Made by a program: the position numbers and the translations under genes. Below are positions 22,501-34,500 of a DNA stretch of 39,976 nt, piece after piece (within the stretch, counting starts at the first letter, position 1; every line of letters starts with the position of its first letter). The notes beneath the pieces are model-generated. The model was not told the origin of the DNA. It saw nothing but the letters and a program-made list of their open reading frames with translations, and searched no databases. The stretch is from Nemertoderma westbladi (lineage: Eukaryota > Xenacoelomorpha > Nemertodermatida > Nemertodermatidae): assembly GCA_032718475.1 (NCBI GenBank), contig JAUCBJ010004681.1, positions 1-39,976 of the forward strand, given 5' to 3'.

Positions 22501-25500
22501 AAGCGTGAGTAAAGTAATAACATACACTAATATCTCATAGTTAGAAAGCGTAAGTAAAGTAATAACATACACTTATATCTCATAGTTGGAAAGCGTGAGT
22601 AAAGTAATAACATACACTAATATCTCATAGCAAATTATTTAACAAAATTCTGCTCCATACAATTCCACCACGGATGATTCCGCATCGGATAATTCCGTAT
22701 GAAATAATTATCTGTGACAATTCCATCCCGGTATCTCATCCAAATTACCAATCCACCAGCGGCGGCCCGGTACTTTAAAAATAATTATTTATTACTTGGG
22801 GGAAAAAAATGTCCAACGTATTTTTCCCAAGTAACACGGAAGTTTATTCTTAAATTATTGATACTTTCTTGTCGCTTGATTCTTGAATAAAAGATTGAAC
22901 TAAGAAGTGTTACTTAGTGCTACTAAGAAGTGTTACTTAGTGCTACTAAGAAGTGTTACTTAGTGCTACTAAGAAGTGTTACTTAGTGCTACTAAGTAGT
23001 GTTACTTAGTGCTACTAAGTAGTGTTACAATATAAATTGAACGAACTGCAGTATTTTAGTAATTACAGCGATTCCAATCAAACAAACCAAAATATTGGAT
23101 ATTAATTGAGTTCTATTTTGGAATACGCCCCACAGACACCAAAGTGACACTTATGAGTGTGTGCATTAATTTTGCTCAAATTACGTACAAACCTTTTCTA
23201 CTTCGAAGCTCTTTCAACACAATAAAATGTAATAATTTCCCCGGGAAAAAGTAAAATCAATGCAATCCTATGGGATAAAGTAAAATCAATACAATCCTAT
23301 GGGACACTGTTTTCCCTAAGGAAAAAGGTCTCCCTTTTCATCCGAATTTTGGGTATTTTTGAAACAATACAAACAAAGCTTTCAGGCGAAATTATTAAAA
23401 TAAAAAGCGCGCCGTGTGTATTTCATCGTCTAAGTTTATAGTATAGTTTTCTGCGAAATAAATCCAAAAGCATTATTTGGCCAGCAACAAGTCCAGCAGC
23501 GAGATCAGTTCTGGCTTTGTATAGCTGTGATCCTCGAAACTTACACTCTCGGCAACAGCTTCGCTATACGAGATGAATAGAAAATAATCTTCAAAATGGG
23601 CTCGTAATTGTGGCACTAGACCTAATATACCAGTAGCAGTGAACCTTCAAAGTTCGGTATTCTTTTTTGAGAAACCAATATTTTCAAACCCCACGTTTCC
23701 AGTGACGAAATAAATATGTATTTAAGTCGTGTTTATGTTCTAAACGAACCAAATATTTATATTGTCTCTTCAAAACATATAAAAACTAAAACATGTCTGC
23801 CTTGGGTATACTCTGCGTACTAAAAACGTATAAGTTTAAAGTTGCGCCCAAGATCTACACTGGATCCACTATAAACAGTAAAAATACAAATAAAAATACG
23901 ATTAATAAGTTATTGTCAATTGTTATAAATGAAGTATATTGTGGGGTTTATCCAGAGCTACGAAACCAGCCCAAAATTGTCGAATTTCGTTGACGCAATC
24001 AAAAGATACGAACATGTAAAGTTTTTGCTAAATTTTTGCCGGTTTAAAGTGACAGTGACCAATAAATACTTATTTTACTTACACGCAGCAAAAATAATAA
24101 ATTTTCATAAAATATTTACATTTACAACACAAAATTATTGACGAGTTGAAATGAACAACAAATCGATAAGGAATTACTGCGAAATATCAACGAACCTAGA
24201 TTTATCGATATGAGTTATCCGAGGATTGGTGAAGTAATTCTGCTTCAAAGTATATCGCCGCAATATCGTCAATTTGAGGAATTTAATGTATCTGAGGACG
24301 CTGACTTTGAAGTTGGTTTAATTAAACTTGGGAGCCAAGGGTTTTAACGACCTAATCTAACGCAACCATTAATCTAGCCCACAAAACTATGGAATAATCT
24401 ATAATTACCTTCAGATAGCTATAAACTTTTCATCAGTTTAAAAAAGAAATTAAAGTGGGATGGGGATAGAGCTACAGACACAGTCAATAAGAAAGGAATC
24501 AATGAAAACGTGACACGGCATTAACCAATTATTATTTGTAGTTTATAATTTAGTGCTATTTGGTAACCCAAGACTAATACTCACTACTCATCCATTAAAA
24601 ATTAATTTATAACAAGAGATGTTTCGTATAGCCCTGAGATACTGATTCGTCACATAGCAGAGACATTGTGGCTCGGCGGCAGGGGATGTGCGAACGAGGC
24701 CTAGCGTCCGTTCTCGGCGTAGTACGGAGGCGGCTCCAGTTCGCGCCGTCCCGTCCCGTCCCGCCCCGTCCCGTCCCGTCCCGTCCCGTCCCGTCCCGTC
24801 CCGTCCCGTCCCGTCCCGTCCCGTCCCGTCCCGTCCCGTCCCGTCCCGTCCCGTCCCGTCCCGTCCCGTCCCGTCCCGTCCCGTCCCGTCCCGTCCCGTC
24901 CCGTCCCGTCCCGTCCCGTCCCGTCCCGTCCCGTCCCGTCCCGTCCCGTCCCGTCCCGTCCCGTCCCGTCCCGTCCCGTCCCGTCCCGTCCCGTCCCGTC
25001 CCGTCCCGTCCCGTCCCGTCCCGTCCCGTCCCGTCCCGTCCCGTCCCGTCCCGTCCCGTCCCGTCCCGTCCCGTCCCGTCCCGTCCCGTCCCGTCCCGTC
25101 CCGTCCCGTCCCGTCCCGTCCCGTCCCGTCCCGTCCCGTCCCGTCCCGTCCCGTCCCGTCCCGTCCCGTCCCGTCCCGTCCCGTCCCGTACATCTGTAGT
25201 TATTAATCTTACCTTACATCAAATAATTCTTACCTTTCTCTCAAACAATTTATCCACATCCTGTACTGTTTGCAGTTCTAGAACTTTATATAACCCCTTT
25301 TGAGTGTCTGGATCCTTCTTTTTGGAACAGGTCCTGAAATAAAACCAAAAACATGTGACCCAGGCAAAATAACATACAATGACAAAAATTTACACAAAAT
25401 AACAAGCCACGAGAAGAATAATACTGTGCGAGAATTTTAACTTTTCGGTTGAAATTTAATAGCAATTAATTTATGATAATTTTGTACTTCTTGAAAATTA

Positions 25501-28500
25501 GCCTTATATTTGTGTTTTATATCGGTCAGTTTGTCGTTGAAACCTGTACAGGTACTAAATTCGTTTATTGTATTGGTTTGGTCCAGCCGCCAGCACCCCT
25601 TGTAACTTCATCGGTGTATATAATAGAAAAAAACCCACCCTGTAATTCCTCACAAAAATGCAACTAGTGAAATATAACAGCAAAACGGCTGGAAGAAACA
25701 CAATTTATATATTTTAAATTATTGAATATATACGAAGGCGGTTGGAGCCGATAGTTGGTTGCTAGAATAAGATCTAAAATACTTACTGGACAATCGTTGA
25801 GAGATTCAGTTGGAAATCCTTGTTGTCGTGAACGATTTCGCCGAGCAATGACCCTGTGTAGTTGGGGATAACACCGATGGGGTCGATCAGGTTGGCCGAG
25901 AGACCCTGATCTTGTTCGAGATCGCAACCGACCTGTGCGTTTCCGCCTACGAACAGGTGGAACATGGACCCGATGACGATGAGCCAACCGAACAGGAAGC
26001 AGACGATGACACTGCCGACGAGGAGTAGACCACCGCTGTTACTGAGGGAAGAGCGGGCGGTGGGAGCGGCGACCTTGTCGTAACCGCAGGCGCCGAGACC
26101 GAGGCCAACGTAGTTGAGAATGACGATAAGGAAAATTACACAACATAGAGCAAGTGTCACAGACCATCTGGAAGAGAAGGACAAGTTCTATAGAACGATG
26201 AAACACGATAGGGTTGGGTTAGTCCGGTTAGAAGATAATCAGAAAAGCTGAAAATCAAAAACATAAAAAATCAGAAATTAGAAATCAAAAATCACAAACA
26301 TGTGTACATTGGTATTATCCATATAACAAACCTGTAAATGCCAATCTTAGATATTGTATTAAGAACGGTTCCATCCCAAGTGGAATTCGCGACATTTTTG
26401 ACTCTCTGGAAGGATTTCACGATCTTATCGACATTTCTGTTGCAATTCATTCGGAACTCTTCGATGGTAACGTTGGTAACTAAAATATAAGTTAATTAAC
26501 GTTGGTAACTAAAATATAAGTTAATTAACGTTGGTAACTAAAAATATAAGTTAATTAACTTCGTGTAATCTAAAATATAAGTTAATTAACTTTGTGTAAG
26601 CTAAAATATAAGTTAATTAACTTTATGTAAGCTAAAATATAAGTTAATTAACTTTGTGTAAGCTAAAATATAAGTTAATTAACGTTGGTAACTAAAATAT
26701 AAGTTAATTAACGTTGGAACCTCCAGGCCTCTGCAGGAGTGGCGGGAAGCGAGTCGACGGAGTAACCATGGTTCCATGGAAACATGGTAAATCCGTCACT
26801 TGGGATGCGACTGTGGTAGATCCCCTTTGTCCCAGCCACATACACCTTGCCCTGACTGCTGGGGGTCGCGTTGCGGAGGTGGCTGAGGAGAAGAAAACAG
26901 CCAAATACCGGGAGCTAGTCGACCGGGGCTACATCTTCTCCCCGGTTGCCTTTGAGACCTACGGCTGTCCGGGCTCTTCCACTCGCAGTTTCCTGAAGGA
27001 GATCGGCGACCGTATACGTAGTGTCACCAACGAGCCGCGGTCGCACCGATTCCTCCTACAGAGGCTCCTCATTGCCATTCAGATCGGCAATGCCGCTTCG
27101 ATCTTAGGATCGATTAGGTCCACGGACGAGGGTCTGTTGGACCCCGTCTCCTAGGCTCCTCCACTTGCGTTCCCCGCTCCCCCTATCCCATCTCCCCTCC
27201 CCGTTATAACTCTTATTCCCCCGCCCCCTTTGTAATTTGTCTCTATTCTGAGATGCTTTTTATAATTTGTGCTTCATTATTGTAGTATTTCTATTTGTTT
27301 GTAATAATTAACTTTTGCAATTAATTGATTAGTAAATATAGCTAAAATATAAGTTAATTAACGTTGGTAACTAAAATATAAGTTAATTAACGTTGGTAAC
27401 TAAAATATAAGTTAATTAACTTTGTGTAAGCTAAAATATAAGTTAATTAACGTTGGTAACTAAAATATAAGTTAATTAACTTTGTGTAAGCTAAAATGTA
27501 AGTTAATTAACGTTGGTAACTAAAATATAAGTTAATTAACGTTGGTAACTAAAATATAAGTTAATAACGTTGGTAACTAAAATATAAGTTAATTAACTTT
27601 GTGTAATCTAAAATATAAGTTAATTAACTTTGTGTAAGCTAAAATATAAGTTAATTAACTTTGTGTAAGCTAAAATATAAGTTAATTAACGTTGGTAACT
27701 AAAATATAAGTTAATTAACGTTGGTAACTAAAATATAAGTTAATTAACTTTGTGTAAGCTAAAATATAAGTTAATTAACGTTGGTAACTAAAATATAAGT
27801 TAATTAACTTTGTGTAAGCTAAAATGTAAGTTAATTAACGTTGGTAACTAAAATATAAGTTAATTAACGTTGGTAACTAAAATATAAGTTAATTAACTTT
27901 GTGTAAGCTAAAATATAAGTTAATTAACGTTGGTAACTAAAATATAAGTTAATTAACTTTGTGTAAGCTAAAATGTAAGTTAATTAACGTTGGTAACTAA
28001 AATATAAGTTAATTAACGTTGGTAACTAAAATATAAGTTAATAACGTTGGTAACTAAAATATAAGTTAATTAACTTTGTGTAATCTAAAATATAAGTTAA
28101 TTAACTTTGTGTAAGCTAAAATATAAGTTAATTAACTTTGTGTAAGCTAAAATATAAGTTAATTAACGTTGGTAACTAAAATATAAGTTAATTAACGTTG
28201 GTAACTAAAATATAAGTTAATTAACTTTGTGTAAGCTAAAATATAAGTTAATTAACGTTGGTAACTAAAATATAAGTTAATTAACTTTGTGTAAGCTAAA
28301 ATGTAAGTTAATTAACGTTGGTAACTAAAATATAAGTTAATTAACGTTGGTAACTAAAATATAAGTTAATAACGTTGGTAACTAAAATATAAGTTAATTA
28401 ACTTTGTGTAATCTAAAATATAAGTTAATTAACTTTGTGTAAGCTAAAATATAAGTTAATTAACTTTGTGTAAGCTAAAATATAAGTTAATTAACGTTGG

Positions 28501-31500
28501 TAACTAAAATATAAGTTAATTAACGTTGGTAACTAAAATATAAGTTAATTAACTTTGTGTAAGCTAAATGTAAGCGGATTCAATTCCCTGCACTACCCAC
28601 CGAAAATGGGACTAGTGGCATTTCATAATGTCACCTCATAACCAACTAAGGCGATACACACCGCCAGCCACAGGGAAAGTTGAGAGGTCAAACCATCGCA
28701 GAGGGACAAAGGGGCTACCAAGGCTAGCACGTGGGGATAGTGGCAACAGGGAGTGGCGAGGTGACAATTAATCAGCTTAAGCCAATGATGGGTGGGGAAA
28801 ACACACTGGAAGCTTTTAACCGTCGTCGTCACTACCGTGCTATTATATTCTGACTGTGCTATTATTATGTTCTGTGATTATAACAACTGACAGTAAAAAC
28901 TCATTTATTTCAACGGCCTTTCGGCCTATTATATATATCCAGACTACAGCTTTAGCAGCCTATGGACGCGGCGACGCGTATAACACACACACCGGTCGGG
29001 TTCCATACTGTCAACTCCAAGATTCCGTCACACTAAAATGTAAGTTAATTAACGTTGGGAACTAAAATATAAGTTAATTAACGTTGGTAACTAAAATATA
29101 AGTTAATTAACTTTGTGTAAGCTAAAATATAAGTAAATTAACTTTGTGTAAGCTAAAATATAAGTTAATTAACGTTGGTAACTAAAATATAAGTTAATTA
29201 ACGTTGGTAACTAAAATATAAGTTAATTAACGTTGGTAACTAAAATATAAGTTAATTAACATTGGTAACTAAAATATAAGTTAATTAACGTTGGTAACTA
29301 AAATATAAGTTAATTAACTTTGTGTAAGCTAAAATATAAGTTAATTAACTTTGTGTAAGCTAAAATATAAGTTAATTAACTTTGTGTAGAAAATATGACT
29401 CATACGAAAATACGGATAAATTGGATACGGATCAAATAAAGATTGGATACGGATCAAGTACAGATGGGAAACGGATCAAGTACCGATTGGATACGGATCA
29501 AGTACAGATTGGATACGGATCAAGTACAGATTGGATACGGATCAAGTACAGATTGGATACGGATCAAGTACAGATTGGATACGGATCAAGTACAGATTGG
29601 ATACGGATCAAGTACAGATTGGATACGGATCAAGTACAGATTGGATACGGATCAAGTACAGATGGGAAACGGATCAAGTACAGATGGGAAACGGATCAAG
29701 TACAGATTGGATACGGATAAAGTGCAGATTGGATACGAATCAAGTACAGATTGGATACGGATCAAGTACAGATTGGATACGGATCAAGTACAGATTGGAT
29801 ACGGATCAAGTACAGATTGGATACGGATCAAGTACAGATTGGATACGGATCAAGTACAGATTGGATACGGATCAAGTACAGATTGGATACAGATCAAGTA
29901 CAGATTGGATACGGATCAAGTACAGATTGGATACGGATCAAGTACAGATTGGATACGGATCAAGTACAGATTGGATACGGATCAAGTACAGATTGGATAC
30001 GAATCAAGTACAGATTGGATACGGATCAAGTACAGATTGGATACGGATCAAGTACAGATTGGATACGGATCAAGTACAGATTGGATACGGATCAAGTACA
30101 GATTGGATACGGATCAAGTACAGATTGGATACGGATCAAGTACAGATTGGATACGGATCAAGTACAGATTGGATACGGATCAAGTACAGATTGGAAACGG
30201 ATCAAGTACAGATGGGAAACGGATCAAGTACCGATTGGATACGGATCAAGTACAGATGGGAAACGGATCAAGTACAGATTGGATACGAATCAAACGTACA
30301 GATTGGAAACGGATCAAGTACAGATTGGATACGGATTAAGTACAGATTGGATACGAATCAAACGTACAGATTGGAAACGGATCAAGTACAGATTGGATAC
30401 GGATTAAGTACAGATTGGATACGGATCAAGTACAGATTGGATACGGATTGAATACAAATTTGATACGGATTTAATATACAGATTGGATATATATTGAATA
30501 CGGATTGAATACGGATTAGTTTTATATTTTTTTTATTGTTACCAATGTGTTACCCGACTAGTAGTATACCTTATACTTTGTACTGTTGTGTTTTTAACAT
30601 TTTAATTAATTGAGCCGCCGGAAGCCTTTAATCCGGATATGGATAAGTGATAATAATAGGATTATCTCGATCCAGAATACCTGCTCTGGTATCGTTTGTT
30701 TCATCCATGAGTATTTGCCCCACCCTTTCCATCTGTTCCTCGTAAGTTTTTATCAGTTTCTCCATTCCAACATCATCAACTTGTTCAATGACCGGGACCA
30801 GACTGATCAGCTAAAATAAAAGCAAAGTAAAAATATTAAAGTTAAATGTCGCCCAGCATATTGCAGGTCTGTAATAGGTGAATCTAGTGTAATAAATAAA
30901 TAATATAAACTTCATTAAAGATTCGTTACGAGTAATTAAGGGCCGCACCCATCCACATAGCGAGTAATTAAGGGCCACACCCACCCACATAGCGAGTAAT
31001 TAAGGGCCACGCCCACCCACATAGCGAGTAATTAAGGGCCACACCCACCCACATAGCGAGTAATTAAGGGCCACACCCACCCACATAGCGAGTAATTAAG
31101 GGCCGCACCCACCCACATAGCGAGTAATTAATGGCCGCACCCACCCACATAGCGAGTAATTAAGGGTCACACCCACCCACATAGCGAGTAATTAAGGGCC
31201 GCACCCACCCACATAGCGAGTAATTAAGGGCCACACCCACCCACATAGCGAGTAATTAATGGCCGCACCCACCCACATAGCGAGTAATTAAGGGCCGCTC
31301 CCACCCACATAGCGAGTAATTAAGGGCCGCACCCACCCACATAGCGAGTAATTAATGGCCACACCCACCCACATAGCGAGTAATTAAGGGCCACACCCAC
31401 CCACATAGCGAGTAATTAAGGGCCGCACCCACCCACATAGCGAGTAATTAATGGCCGCACCCACCTACATAGCGAGTAATTAAGGGCCGCACCCACCCAC

Positions 31501-34500
31501 ATAGCGAGTAATTAAGGGCCACACCCACCCACATAGCGAGTAATTAAGGGCCGCACCCACCCACATAGCGAGTAATTAATGGCCGCACCCACCCACATAG
31601 CGAGTAATTAAGGGCCACACCCACCCACATAGCGAGTAATTAAGGGCCGCACCCACCCACATAGCGAGTAATTAATGGCCGCACCCACCTACATAGCGAG
31701 TAATTAAGGGCCGCACCCACCCACATAGCGAGTAATTAAGGGCCACACCCACCCACATAGCGAGTAATTAAGGGCCACACCCACCCACATAGCGAGTAAT
31801 TAATGGCCGCACCCACCCACATAGCGAGTAATTAAGGGCCACACCCACCCACATAGCGAGTAATTAATGGCCGCACCCACCCACATAGCGAGTAATTAAT
31901 GGCCGCACCCACCCACATAGCGAGTAATTAATGGCCGCACCCACCCACATAGCGAGTAATTAAGGGCCACACCCACCCACATAGCGAGTAATTAAGGGCC
32001 GCACCCACCCACATAGCGAGTAATTAAGGGCCACACCCACCCACATAGCGAGTAATTAATGGCCGCACCCACCCACCTAGCGAGTAATTAAGGGCCACAC
32101 CCACCCACATAGCGAGTAATTAATGGCCGCACCCACCCACATAGCGAGTAATTAAGGGCCACACCCACCCACATAGCGAGTAATTAAGGGCCGCACCCAC
32201 CCACATAGCGAGTAATTAAGGGCCACACCCACCCACATAGCGAGTAATTAAGGGCCGCACCCACCCACATAGCGAGTAATTAATGGCCGCACCCACCCAC
32301 ATAGCGAGTAATTAAGGGCCACACCCACCCACATAGCGAGTAATTAAGGGCTGCACCCACCCACATAGCGAGTAATTAAGGGCCACACCCACCCACATAG
32401 CGAGTAATTAATGGCCGCACCCACCCACCTAGCGAGTAATTAAGGGCCACACCCACCCACATAGCGAGTAATTAATGGCCGCACCCACCCACATAGCGAG
32501 TAATTAAGGGCCACACCCACCCACATAGCGAGTAATTAAGGGCCGCACCCACCCACATAGCGAGTAATTAAGGGCCGCACCCACCCACATAGCGAGTAAT
32601 TAATGGCCGCACCCACCCACATATCGAGTAATTAAGGGCCGCACCCACCCACATAGCGAGTAATTAAGGGCCGCACCCACCCACATAGCGAGTAATTAAG
32701 GGCCGCACCCACCCACATAGCGAGTAATTAAGGGCCGCACCCACCCACATAGCGAGTAATTAAGGGCCGCACCCACCCACATAGCGAGTAATTAAGGGCC
32801 GCACCCACCCACATAGCGAGTAATTAAGGGCCGCACCCACCCACATAGCGAGTAATTAAGGGCCGCACCCACCCACATAGCGAGTAATTAAGGGCCGCTC
32901 CCACCACATAGCGAGTAATTAAGGGCCGCACCCACTCACATAGCGAGTAATTAAGGGCCGCACCCACCCACATAGCGAGTAATTAAGGGCCGCACCCACC
33001 CACATAGCGAGTAATTAAGGGCCGCACCCACCCACATAGCGAGTAATTAATGGCCGCACCCACCCACATAGCGAGTAATTAAGAGCCGCACCCACCCACA
33101 TAGCGAGTAATTAAGGGCCGCACCCACCCACATAGCGAGTAATTAAGGGCCGCACCCACCCACATAGCGAGTAATTAAGGGCCGCACCCACCCACATAGC
33201 GAGTAATTAAGGGCCGCACCCACCCACATAGCGAGTAATTAAGGGCCGCACCCACCCACATAGCGAGTAATTAAGGGCCGCTCCCACCACATAGCGAGTA
33301 ATTAAGGGCCGCACCCACTCACATAGCGAGTAATTAAGGGCCGCACCCACCCACATAGCGAGTAATTAAGGGCCGCACCCACCCACATAGCGAGTAATTA
33401 AGGGCCGCACCCACCTACATAGCGAGTAATTAATGGCCGCACCCACCCACATAGCGAGTAATTAAGAGCCGCACCCACCCACACAGCGAGTAATTAAGGG
33501 CCGCACCCACCCACATAGCGAGTAATTAAGGGCCGCACCCACCCACATAGCGAGTAATTAAGGGCCGCACCCACCCACATAGCGAGTAATTAAGGGCCGC
33601 ACCCACCTACATAGCGAGTAATTAAGGGCCGCACCCACCTACATAGCGAGTAATTAATGGCCGCACCCACCCACATAGCGAGTAATTAAGGGCCGCACCC
33701 ACCCACATAGCGAGTAATTAAGGGCCGCACCCACCTACATAGCGAGTAATTAAGGGCCGCACCCACCCACATAGCGAGTAATTAAGGGCCGCACCCACCT
33801 ACATAGCGAGTAATTAAGGGCCGCACCCACCCACATAGCGAGTAATTAAGGGCCGCACCCACCCACATAGCGAGTAATTAAGGGCCGCACCCACCCACAT
33901 AGCGAGTAATTAAGGGCCGCACCCACCTACATAGCGAGTAATTAAGGGCCGCACCCACCCACATAGCGAGTAATTAAGGGCCGCACCCACCCACATAGCG
34001 AGTAATTAAGGGCCGCACCCACCTACATAGCGAGTAATTAAGGGCCGCACCCACCCACATAGCGAGTAATTAAGGGCCGCACCCACCCATATAGCGAGTA
34101 ATTAAGGGCCGCACCAACCCACATAGCGAGTAATTAAGGGCCGCACCCACCCACATAGCGAGTAATTAAGGGCCGCACCAACCCACATAGCGAGTAATTA
34201 AGGGCCGCACCCACCTACATAGCGAGTAATTAAGGGCCGCACCCACCCACATAGCGAGTAATTAAGGGCCGCACCCACCCACATAGCGAGTAATTAAGGG
34301 CCGCACCAACCCACATAGCGAGTAATTAAGGGCCACGCCCACCCACATAGCGAGTAATTAAGGGCCGCACCCACCCACATAGCGAGTAATTAATGGCCGC
34401 ACCCACCTACATAGCGAGTAATTAAGGGCCGCACCCACCCACATAGCGAGTAATTAAGGGCCACGCCCACCCACATAGCGAGTAATTAAGGGCCGCACCC

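Larger units (their letters stand above)
22631..24745. other. Unique part of the large F-G intron
   Basis: About 2.1 kb of non-array DNA between the 45-bp and GTCCC arrays. It holds a hairpin (22792-22834), a 23-bp repeat (22899-23028), a 29-bp imperfect duplication (starting 23248 and 23277) and two short coding-like fragments described separately. No exon is needed here: exon F ends and exon G starts in phase 0 and loop 2 already has the length usual for prominins. Confidence 0.6.

Noticed and set aside
23793-24141. Plus-strand frames in the F-G intron (66 and 70 codons)
   Set aside because: They overlap each other in different frames, are rich in Lys/Asn/Ile as expected of AT-rich non-coding DNA, and show no domain.
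24588-25303. Pro/Ser/Arg-rich and Gly/Thr/Asp-rich proteins across the GTCCC array
   Set aside because: The pentanucleotide has no stop in any frame; the open frames on both strands follow from that. The locus is the intron beside prominin exon F, and the plus frame even runs antisense through it.
25473-25667. Plus-strand 64-codon frame with a hydrophobic start resembling a signal peptide
   Set aside because: It lies in the short E-F intron in AT-rich DNA, with no other exon or homology recognised. Hydrophobic starts are common by chance in AT-rich sequence.
28623-29065. Short frames on both strands within the solo LTR
   Set aside because: They cross the LTR body and run into the array; an LTR normally lacks coding sequence and no domain is visible.
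29382-30451. Three overlapping plus-strand frames of Ser/Thr/Asp/Gln-rich repeats
   Set aside because: A 22-bp unit without stops opens all three frames at once. No unique coding sequence flanks them.
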